Assembly (NCBI GenBank): GCA_047495785.1
Contig: JBLDXI010000007.1
Location: 806,001 to 870,000, forward strand
Reading direction: 5' to 3'
Length of the DNA stretch: 64,000 nucleotides
Source: Lepidodermella squamata
Lineage: Eukaryota; Gastrotricha
The notes beneath the pieces are model-generated. The model was not told the origin of the DNA. It searched no databases and saw only the letters and a program-made list of their open reading frames with translations. The translations under genes and the position numbers were made by a program. Every line of letters starts with the position of its first letter. The stretch's first letter is position 1. Shown here piece after piece: positions 8,287 to 17,939 of the stretch.

Positions 8287-11200
8287 TCAATAAATATCAA
8301 ACTGATTGCTCGGAATGCAACTGTTACCAAGGTAGATAAGCGGCACGAATAATCCAAACGGTATAATGATGGATAGAAACAAGCAAATTACGAATGTTAC
8401 AAAGTCTATTTTAAACGCCACCTCCATCCAAAGACACGCATTCCGCTCCTGCAGGTGCTGCGCAATCGGACTCAATTCGCTGTTCCGCCGGGTCATCCTT
8501 CGCCGGTACTGACTGCTGCGCGGGTTGTAGTTGACAACATTGTCATTATCGCGCTGCCGCCGCCGCCGACGTCGGCGATCCTCGTCTTCCTGCTCCTGCC
8601 GCCGTTGCGCTAGTTGCTGCTGCTCCAACTGCCGCTTATGCATTTGTTCGTGAAGGCGCGGCGACAGCGCCGGAAGCGTTATGATACGGTGCACTTTGTT
8701 AGGCCTCAGCTGCAAATTACTCGCTGATTTGAACTCACGTGCCTGCAGCATGTTGTCATTGCGGCAGCCCTGCCCGCCTACCGAGCACGTTTGACAGCCC
8801 GGAATCTTGCAAATTGCAGCCCGGTAATTGTTGCCCAATTTCGGCGTTGTTTCAACTTGACCTAGACTATCACTCGAATGGCAGGACGATAAGTCGTCGG
8901 CTATCACGGCGGCGTTTTCACCTGCTGCTGGCGAGATTTCGTCCTCGAGCAGCGTGTCGTCCGATTGTTTAGCCGCGAGGTCGCCGTTCGCGGCTGCCGG
9001 GCTCGTGGTCTGGTGTTGCCAGTTGTACATGATGTCGGCCTGGGCGCTGGCGGGTCGCATAGGCACCATAGGAATGGCGACATCGCCAGTCGCTAGTTCG
9101 CTAGTACTAGCCGGCTGTTGTTGGTCCGGTGTTCGGGATGAGCATTCGCTGCATTTAAAGCCCTGGTTTATCGCAGCGTAGTTGCTCAGGCGGCGCGAGT
9201 GTCCGGTTCCGTTGAGCATAGACACATTTTCGCAGTAGTAACATTTCGTGGTCGGTTGATTGCCTGAAATAATAGAGAAAAAGTGAATTTTCATGAACAA
9301 TGATCAATCACCGAGTTCCAGTCAAGGTAGCGTGGCCGAGTGGTCTAAGGCGCTAGATTTAGGCTCTAGTCTCTTCGGAGGCGTGGGTTCGAACCCCACC
9401 GCTGCCATCATTTTTTTCATTTTGGTCTTCGATAACTCAAAAACATTGATTGAGTGATTAATTACTCCTTCAGACAAGCAGAGTGGCGCAGTGGAAGCGC
9501 GCTGGGCCCATAACCCAGAGGTCTGTAGATCGAAACTACGCTCTGCTAAATGTCAATTTTTTCTCGAATTTTATCATCATTGTAACAAATTGGGAGAAGA
9601 TTACAAACTAAAGCAATATCTCACAAATAAATTTTGATTTCATAACAAATAAATTTAAAAGTCTCAAGGTGACCTAAAATTTCATTTTCAAGCTATTAGT
9701 CACCGACTTCAAGAGCTAAAATAAATCCAAAAATCAATGATTTTTCCTATTGGGTGGGCCAAGTGCGCACATTAAACATAGGGTTCCAGCGCTAAATGTG
9801 AGACTCTTCCCTAGAATCTCAACTTTTTTGTTATCATGCGTAACCGATAGACCTTCATATTACGCGTATTTCGCGCTATGAGCGGTCAATTTACGAATTA
9901 TACTTCATCCTATAGATCCGATATCGATTCCAAGTAGCGATTTCACAAATCAGTGATTTTCCCGATATCAGCCTTCTTGGAACCCAACATCAAAGCTACG
10001 TAGAAAAATTATTGGACACCCTGTAGCTAAAATGTAAAATCCTAGGATCAAGGAGGGCATCAGTATTGATGAAAGATTTAGTCCCAGGAGATTTAGTGCT
10101 GGAACCTCATTTCTAGCGGTGCAAATATTATGACCCATTAATATCGATAACAATCGGAACCAACAATGGAAAACATAATGGAAATCGGTGGCGACAGATA
10201 ACAATCTCGTAAATGAGAAGTCGAACAGAAGTTTTAAAAAGTGCATCAATGTTGATCAATGCACTCAAATCTCATTCCAACTTCAGAAAAATGTGGTGTT
10301 TAATCTGAGAAAAAATAATATCACGATTTGCGAAATTAGACCTGAGCTTGGAATGCCGAACGTAAAGGAAAAAAACGATATTTTGAACCATCCTTCTACT
10401 CAGAGATATATCGCAATTGTTCTACGCAATTTTTAACTCGAAATGTTATTCCGAACTCACCTAAAAGTGGAATATTTTCTTCTTTCGGATGAATAGCCGA
10501 ACTTCGCTTCGTTTTTTTAAGCAGGCTACTTCGAGGCGAAAAAACCGGAGATTCACACGCGCTTTCCCGAGGCTTTGCTTTCGTCTTTTTCGCACTGCGC
10601 CGCCTCGACAGGCAGATCTGTTCGGCCTCCTCATAGTTCGGATGGGTGGTTGGCAATTCGTGCCACAGCAGCGGAAACGGCTTCATCATTCGAAAAAGCC
10701 ACCATGGCGGCGGTTCTTGGAAGGTTCGAAAAAACCGCTCGATGATGACTGATTCGAAAATGCCTATGGCCGATGTGATGATGAGAGCGATGATGTACTT
10801 GGACAGCGCAGTAACTGCGTCGCTAGTTTTCGGCAACTCTTCAGTGACGATAGTCTGGAACACGACTAGGGTGAGTAAATTAGTTGTGCTAAAACCGATT
10901 CTGTCGGCAGTTGTATCCGTGGAACTGATCCAGAATACTGATAGTTGAATGAGCGATAAAGTTGTACACTATTTGAAAAAAAATTAAATTTCGAAAAATC
11001 ACCATAAATCGAAACTTACTGGGAAGATAAGATTCACTAGAATAAAATTAATAAAAAAAAATCGAAATTTAAGAATAAATTTTATTCGAAAAATCTTACC
11101 GACGTAAAAGGTAACTCGCCGTTTCACAGTGATATCGAATCGAACTCGGGTGAAGGTTTCATTTGTGAAGTACGTTTGGTCATAGGTCTATCAGTTCAGC

Positions 11201-12483
11201 AAGAGGGAGTACAAAATGGGTTCAACATTGAGGCTTAAAATAATTTTTTCAAAGGCTTGAAACTAAAGGTTTTAGGAAAAAATCGAATTTATTTCTATTA
11301 AGAGTTGAAAAAAGTGGGGCTAAAAAGGGTAAATTTAAACTCACCGTTGACTGTAAATCACAAATAACCCACAGCTGAGAGACAAATGCTTTGTCGAGCT
11401 AAATTAAAGCAAAAAGCTAACTTTGCTAATTTCGTCAGGTGCGAGTTCTTTGCGTACCAAAATGTCGCTAAGACCGTCGAATGTCATCGACTTATGGTCA
11501 AGCGACCAGCTATGAAAAAAAATTCGAAAAAAATTACAACCCCATAATGTCGTAAAAATAGAACGGCTTACCTCTCAAATTCCAACGAGCACTGAATTGT
11601 CCCGAAAAAATAAAATAAAAATAAAAATCGCCGCAGGGCAGAAGCGATAGACAAACCCTTTGAACGTCGAAAGGGAAGGTAAATAGCTTGAGGTCTAGAC
11701 CGATCAAGACAATATTTAATCGCAGACAAATTAACGAATTTACTCACCGCACCACGTTCGCGCTGTCCCAGTTGGAACATATTTCATCTAAACCCCGAAA
11801 AATTAGAATTAATTGAGACGAGATGAGGCGACTTACGTTCCCGTTTGAAGTCAACTGAACTTGAAATTTCGAATGTCTCGTTATACCATATAAATGATCA
11901 GCGCTATTAATCATCTGCTCAGAAAATTAGGTCAAAAACTGTCGCGGAAAATGACCTCAAATCACAAACCGCAATATCGGGTAGTCCTATTTGTTCTGGG
12001 TCTAAAGATACTGAGGTTATATTGTCAAACTCCGCCGGATCCCTAGAAAATAGAGTAGGAGCTACGATGAGATGAAATGAGAACGCGCGTACCATGATAA
12101 TCTGGCATCGTGCCATCGAATGAAAATCGCTATTACAGTCTCGAAAATACCTTCCTTCTCTACCTTAAAAATTGAAAAATTCGGGTAAATTTCGCGACTG
12201 ATCGAGTCTGGCTTACTGTTCCTTTGACTTTGATGAGCAAAACATCTAGATTAACGATAAGCGGCCGAACTATAGAAGCCGCTCTGTGGTAGCGTGAAAA
12301 CAACCGCCAGATCAACTGGTGGACTATCGAGTAATTATTGTGAGTATGCGTGCCGGGCGCCAGAGATGAATCCCACCCAGTCGGTGTCATCGACATTTGG
12401 TCGCCGGTGATGAGCACAACGCAGAGCAACATCAAAATCGACGAGATGGCGAGTAATTTGATGAACAAATAAGTCGCCGCCAT
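8287..12483 (-). CDS. Cys-loop ligand-gated ion channel subunit (nicotinic receptor-like), multi-exon
   Basis: Exons recognised: signal peptide plus start of the ligand-binding domain, about 12483-12170 (MAATYLFIKLLAISSILMLL; RPLIVNLDVLLIKV); 12139-12093; 12042-11956 (DPAEFDNIT, LPDIAV); about 11700-11575 (Cys-loop region, LFTFPFDVQRVC); about 11165-11095 (RFDITVKRRVTFYV, before TM1); a 17-base microexon 11036-11020 (VNLIFP); 10968-10461 (end of TM1, TM2, TM3: FWISSTDTTAD, EELPKTSDAVTALSKYII); 9263-8287 (intracellular loop and TM4, ending VFVPLIYL-like sequence). The exons between 11560 and 11170 are uncertain. The second Cys of the loop (QRVC) is visible, but the first is not evident in the frame I read. 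The intracellular loop has an Arg-rich acidic stretch and Cys clusters. The last intron (10460-9264) contains tRNA cassette 3. Confidence 0.75.
9326..9407 (+). tRNA. tRNA-Leu (anticodon UAG), cassette 3
   Basis: Same sequence as the copies at 1640 and 4208. It lies inside the last intron of the Cys-loop receptor gene, on the opposite strand. Confidence 0.97.
9477..9548 (+). tRNA. Initiator tRNA-Met (CAT), cassette 3
   Basis: Same sequence as the other two copies. The Leu-Met spacer here closely resembles that of cassette 1 (tttttcattttggtcttcga against tttttcattttaatcttcga), so cassettes 1 and 3 are the most closely related. Confidence 0.95.
9745..10170. repeat. Dispersed repeat, copy A (about 400 bp)
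   Basis: Aligns in the same orientation with 42537-42915 over its whole length. Shared stretches include AGGGTTCCAGC, CAGAATCTCAA-like, CCGATATCGATTC, GATTTCACAAATCA and GCTGGAACCTCA, in the same order. Lies in the last intron of the Cys-loop receptor gene. It has no coding capacity, so it is probably a non-autonomous element. Confidence 0.75.
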
Positions 12484-12519
12484 CCTATCGAAGGCGACCC
12501 AGAAATAGCACAACAGCAA

Positions 12520-14976
12520 TAAAATTGTTTAATTAAAATCGTGATATAAAGTTCGGCCTCATCCGATGCATTTTTCGCCTAGAAAAAAGATGAATAAATA
12601 TAATATACCTGGGTGCGTAACATTTTGAATATCCAGGAAAATTAATTACCTATAAATTTATTTTTAAGGGTGAAAATTGTGGAAAAATTGGGGTTTGCGA
12701 AAGTCACGCATCGCGAAATTTATGATTATTCCGCGTCGCTCAGTGCCCCACACCACATTTAATTGCGGCTTGCATGGTGTGGTATTGATTGGCAATTATG
12801 ACTATATATAAGTCACACCGGTGGTGATTTGCAACTGGAAGACAGAATAATAAAGGCGCTCGAGCTATCCCGCGGGATGTCCTGCGCAAGCGCGTTCGAT
12901 CAGCAGCTTAAATAGGTCTGTTTATGACGCGATTCTCGCATTAAATGCGCTGTATGACTGCTGCTGATGATGATGATGATTTCCCACACCATACACAGCA
13001 CAGCCTATTCCAAAGTTGTTGAAGTCTGTAATTTCTCGCGTGTTATTTCAAACCGTAATTGCAGGTCAGTTGTGGTGCATTTCGCGGCTCTGTGTAATGA
13101 CAACTGCTGAATAAAATAATGCGCGCCGACAATACAATTCTGACGCGCGTGACTGCCGTGGCAACGCCATGGCTTCCTATCACCGATACATCTCGCAGAT
13201 GATGGAAAATACCAAGTTCAATGTCGTTTCGATAAAAATAAGCAACAAGGGATAAAAATAATCACGGTAATTTCCGAGAGTTTCACATTACGTCTCATAT
13301 AGAGACCAACTTTAATGCTGTTTTTTCAGAATATCTAAAATACAATGCAGTGAGCCCCAACTTTCGACGCGAAAAATCAACTGGTCAATTTTGCGGCTAA
13401 AAATCAATTAATATACTAATTTACTAACAGACAGTTAACAAGTGAAAAGTGGGGTTTGGCGAAATTTTGACATCGTGCGATTTTGATGTCGCTTTCAAGA
13501 ACGATAAACGAGGAGTCGAATGATATCAAAAAGAGGATGCTAGTCATCAGAGTTAGCCTGTAAAAAGTGCGCCTAGAAATAGAGTTTTTATTGCCTCAAT
13601 TAATAATCCCCCATCGCAATTTTTTTATGAAATTTTCTAATGTGCAGTCGACCAATTTTAAGGTAATCTGAGAACAGAAATTTCGCTGAATATTCGCAAA
13701 TTTGGTGGAATCAAGCTAGTGTCTCCACATCAATCTGAATCGGTAATACTTTTACGCGACACTTTGGGGTTTCCCCTTTTTTAAGCAGGATAGGATCCTC
13801 CTAGAGGTCTGAAATTTGGAAATTTGAAATTCTCATGAAAAACTCACTAGGAGCATCTTGGAATCCAAGAATCCTTCAAGTCAACACAATTTTTGCGAGT
13901 TGCTGGAAAATAAAGAAAATTTTTCAAACCTCACTTTTCACTTTTTACCGGGCAATTGGTTTATCCTATCGTACTAGATTGTTCAACATCGAGATGGCCC
14001 GATTCGGGTGACAGTAGGCATTCAAGAACGAAGGGTGACTGCTATGTACATATCATATAAGAGGAATTCTCTAAGGAACCCAAGCCGGACTAGCTTTTCC
14101 GGCTTGGGTGATAAAAGCGCAGAAATTAGGGCACTTAAGAAGCAGAGGAAGTTTCAAGTTGACGCCTTTTCACGTAGTTACAGTGAAAGTTGCGTAAACA
14201 AGAGTCGTCTAAAACGGAATGTCTGTAGCACGGACAGTTTTTCAGTGGCTCTTGCAGATATTTTGGCTCGATAGGTGATTGTTTTGACTGGACGTTTTTG
14301 CCTGCCCCTCAGTCCGTTTTATATAATTTTCACTGAATATTCGGAAAGAGCCTCGCTAAAATTTTGACGATCGACTATAATTTTGAAATTTAATACGACG
14401 AAATTCTGCGGAATATCTATATCAAGCCTTCCGAATTCCGATTTTGGTAGGATTTAGCAGAAAATATTCGACACTGGGTATATTTTAAGAATGATGCCGA
14501 AAGTTAGAAGTGTGCGGTTTTTCTCTGTTGAAAAAACGGATACATGTCGCTATGAAAGAGACACAAATCTGGCTACAATGCTCGATAATTGATATTATTT
14601 ACAACTATTTACCGCCGATTCAAAAACACCGCGCAAGTAATGCCATAATATTGAGTACAAAACATTGAGTAGCGGCTATCGAGAGCAGTACAAATGGACG
14701 CACACACCGGTGTTGTACATCCCGAATAACAGAATAACACCTTGATACACGTCTATGTTTTTCCTCACACCCTATAGATAACAATCCGAACGACCTGTAA
14801 GTTCCGCCGCTGGACACGCTCCAAAAATGACCGGATGAATGCATTTATTTCCAAGCTCAATATAATCGATGGAATGTTACTTATAATAAAAAATTGCCTC
14901 ATTTCTCAAACTCAAAACTCAGGAATTTCAACAATGGTAATAGCTTTATTATCGCAGTAAAAAATTAAAAAAAAAA
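12520..14976. other. 2.4 kb without a recognisable gene
   Basis: I see no convincing coding region. A TATA-like box (CTATATATAAG, about 12801-12811, plus strand) and a (TGA) triplet run near 12968-12981 are present. An 88-residue frame at 14008-14274 has no recognisable domain. The stretch upstream of 12483 presumably holds the Cys-loop receptor promoter. Confidence 0.5.
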
Positions 14977-16314
14977 TCATATGCAAGTGTCGTTTTGTGT
15001 CACATAAATTTCGTCGAGTGACAGAAAATTCGAAAGAACGCGAGGCAGATCGAGGCTTCGAATCGCAGCCGGGCGACTTTTCGGTCCAACAGGAAGCCGG
15101 CTCAGCACAACAAATCGGCAACAATGCTGCAGCGAGAGCGGAAATTTTGCGCGGAAAAAATTGCGAAACTTCATAATAGGCTCGATCTGCTCCTCCGAGT
15201 AAGGGTCATACACGTGTAAAGCAGCACGGCCGGCGGCGTTGGGTAGGTACAGGCTGGACTTGCGGCGGGCACAGATTATCATATCTGTGACAGCGTCTAG
15301 CCGGCCGAATAACTGTAGAGAAGCCCCTTCAGATTCAGGCGTTGAGCGGAAAAACGTGGCCAGGTGCGATACAAACCGGCCAAAAGCCAGCGGTTCATTA
15401 CGAAATTTCGCCCCAGCTTTCAGAAGGGGGACAACGCAGTGGCGAAGAATAGCCGCTGAGGCGTTGTAGTCACCCTGAACTTGTTCAGCATGCGCGTGGT
15501 GCATAATCGCGGCCTCGAATGATTCGTACAGGCACAAATCGATGTCTTTAAGGCAGCTGGTTGATTGATTTTCCATGGCTTCAACCAAAATTGCGACAGA
15601 TTTCGGGGCTACAACCGCTAGGCCTGACAGGTAATGCAGCGGCGTCGACGGGTTTGTGTAAATAAAATCATCGGCGAGATTCAAAATTTCAGTACCGAAG
15701 CGTTTGTGATATTCAAAAATTATGCGCGTCAATGAATTTGCGAGATTTTTCTCGTCGTGCCTACTTTGCGCTAGGCATTCTTTAATGGCGCCAATTACGC
15801 AATGCCCGGGTGCTGACGTGGTAGCGCCAAGGTCTAACAGCATCGCAACACCTCGATCGAATAGCGAAAATGTGGCAACTTGAAGCAGTGAAGTCATAAT
15901 GCAGGATGGTATTTGATAATTTTTCAAAACAGCTTCAAATTTTTCGAAATTGTAGCAATTCATCGAGCACCATAAAGCTATTTCCGAAGCCGGATTGAAT
16001 TCGGAACCAATTCCATCAATAATTTTCAACAAATCGCTGTAAACTTCAGTCGCCGCCATGCGGAGAGGCTTTTCGACCCAGATACTGCCATGAAGGTTAG
16101 GATCGACGATGTTGACGCAAAATTGCGACATGAAACAGCGCTTATCATCTTCGCCGGTTAAAAATTCGCCGCCGGGTATTTTCCGGTAATTTTCTTGAAG
16201 AGCTACCTTCAGCTGCGCGGCTGTTTTCTGCAGACCTTCGAAATAGCCGTCAGAATTTGCTACAACGCAATCGCTATCTCGGCAAATTGTTTTGTGGTAG
16301 TATTTCCAAGACAT
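14977..16314 (-). CDS. ASB-like ankyrin/SOCS-box protein A, 445 aa
   Basis: Intact single-exon frame. It starts with a family-specific Cys-containing N-terminus (MSWKYYHKTICRDSDC, then GYFEGLQKTAA), also found at 23808. Degenerate ankyrin-type helices occupy the middle (STPLHYLSGLAVVAP, GVAMLLDLGATTS). The C-terminus reads FPLSLQHCCRFVVLSRL, then SLDLPRVLSNFLSL. That matches the SOCS box pattern: a LxxLCR-type helix binding Elongin C, then an LPLP-x-x-L-x-x-YL-like segment facing the cullin. Proteins of the ASB family act as substrate receptors of Elongin-Cullin ligases. The ankyrin core is weak, so the domain call rests mainly on paralogy with copies at 17940, 23976 and 26101. Confidence 0.7.
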   Translation of the reverse strand: MSWKYYHKTICRDSDCVVANSDGYFEGLQKTAAQLKVALQENYRKIPGGEFLTGEDDKRCFMSQFCVNIVDPNLHGSIWVEKPLRMAATEVYSDLLKIIDGIGSEFNPASEIALWCSMNCYNFEKFEAVLKNYQIPSCIMTSLLQVATFSLFDRGVAMLLDLGATTSAPGHCVIGAIKECLAQSRHDEKNLANSLTRIIFEYHKRFGTEILNLADDFIYTNPSTPLHYLSGLAVVAPKSVAILVEAMENQSTSCLKDIDLCLYESFEAAIMHHAHAEQVQGDYNASAAILRHCVVPLLKAGAKFRNEPLAFGRFVSHLATFFRSTPESEGASLQLFGRLDAVTDMIICARRKSSLYLPNAAGRAALHVYDPYSEEQIEPIMKFRNFFRAKFPLSLQHCCRFVVLSRLPVGPKSRPAAIRSLDLPRVLSNFLSLDEIYVTQNDTCI

Positions 16315-17939
16315 GTGTGTGAGTTATAGACGCGGAAAAGAAGTGTTTCAGCTACAACATTGGTTGCTTGGTTTCTAAGGCCTGTTGCTCTTGCTATTGG
16401 CGTAGAATAGTTTTTACTGTGCCCATTCTCCCCAACATTATGCCGCCGCTACTATGTAATACTAACACAGTTTGAGTGACGACCACAGCGCTGGCGGCAT
16501 CCAATTCATAACGAGTTTGAACACACGAATTGTGATAATAAAAAGATGATTCGAATGCCAAAGGCTCGCAGCTAAGCCTTATATTATATGAAGCTGCAAA
16601 TTATTGAGCTGGGAATTTGAAACCGATCTTATACTAGCTCGAGTACCTTCGATTTAAACATTTTCGGGCGATGATGGTCAAATATACAAGCTGCTAGCAA
16701 AATCAATATTTTGAGTTTCAAACAACTTGAATTAAAACTATCGGAGCAGCGGCTTATTGTATACTGACACCTAATACGAGAGGCCTACTTCAAGAAGTTG
16801 TTTGCCAGCTGTAATTCAAAATCGATAATATCTATTGATCGAAAGGCGCACGTGAAGTCTCTGTTAGATTCTAGGACTGGGGGCAGGAAAAGAAACTCAA
16901 AGAACAATTGCCTTTATTCCACTCCTAGTTTCAGACAATTTTTTCAAAAAGCGTGTTGCTTTGTTTTGGACAACCCCAATAGAAAAACAGCCCCTCAGGG
17001 TTTCTTTAGGTTGAAGTCATTAACTGTTTACTTTTGTTAGCTGAAAAAGCCTCGGAATCAGCTCGATGAGTAGGAGGCGTTAGGCTGTTAAAATTTGAAA
17101 AATAATGCCCATCTAATAACCTATTATGAATACCTGAGCCCTTTAGCCCCACGCAGGCTTGCTTTCAACAAACAAACCGACTCAATTAAAGCGAAATTAT
17201 TCACGGAGCCAATAAAACCAAGATAGGATCCAGAAGAAGATGAAAAACTAGCCTGATTACATTTCTAAACGGCTTTAAAGCATCCACCTTAAAAATTAAC
17301 TCAACTACAAATTTGATTTAATTTCTGAACAAATTCCCTGATGATGGTTACAGCAAATAGCCGAAACGTCGGACGAATAAACGCGTTAATCTTTGTCAAC
17401 AGGATTTATTCCGAATTTATTAGGAATTTTTCGATGAGTTTTGCAGCAATCGATAGGCCTAATGTGTGGAAAACTGTCCTCAGTTTCGTTAGGATCGGGT
17501 TCTCGAAAATTTACTGATTTTGAAAACTTCTCAAGTTTGGTGAGTGAAAGTACGATTTTTAGCCATTACCATGCCTTAGTAATCAGCATTTCTTGTATAG
17601 CCATTACATTTTTAGGTGTCTCAGAAATGAACTTTTCGCTGCCCAACTCTGGAACCCAGTTTCTCAGCAACCCTGATGGCTATGAGCCTCTCGCTTTGAT
17701 ATCAGCTGCAGTTTATTCTATTGAATTGATACGTTCCGGTTTAAAATTCGACTTATAAGGTAGAATTATTACATATTTACCCGACATTCTGAGGCAAAAA
17801 AGTTAAGGACAAAAACCCCATCTTTTAAAAACACTTAGGTACTTTACTTATCACCTGATTAATTGCACTGATTGAGGAATTTCAGAATAATAAAGGAAAT
17901 GAAAGCGGATGAAATAGAAAATAATTGAAAAAATTATTT
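16315..17939. other. 1.6 kb spacer with a hammerhead-core-like relic, no gene
   Basis: No supported gene. Contains the CTGATGA...GAAAC motif at 17338-17375 (separate entry). Short frames at 16798 and 17441 lack recognisable domains. Confidence 0.5.
17338..17375 (+). repeat. Hammerhead-core-like motif (partial)
   Basis: CTGATGA (17338-17344), a GGTTA/TAGCC stem (17346-17350 with 17358-17362), then GAAACGTC. This is the order of the hammerhead ribozyme core and stem II. No stem I hairpin or cleavage triplet is visible upstream, so it is probably a truncated relic. The flank ACGCGTTAATCTTT (17391-17404) is nearly the reverse complement of the flank of the motif at 47964. Confidence 0.45.

Noticed and set aside
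14008-14274. 88-aa open frame
   Set aside because: No domain, no paralogue in the window and ordinary intergenic composition; length is within chance.
17441-17758. 105-aa open frame with hydrophobic stretch
   Set aside because: No start context, family match or splice support; adjoins a repeat relic.
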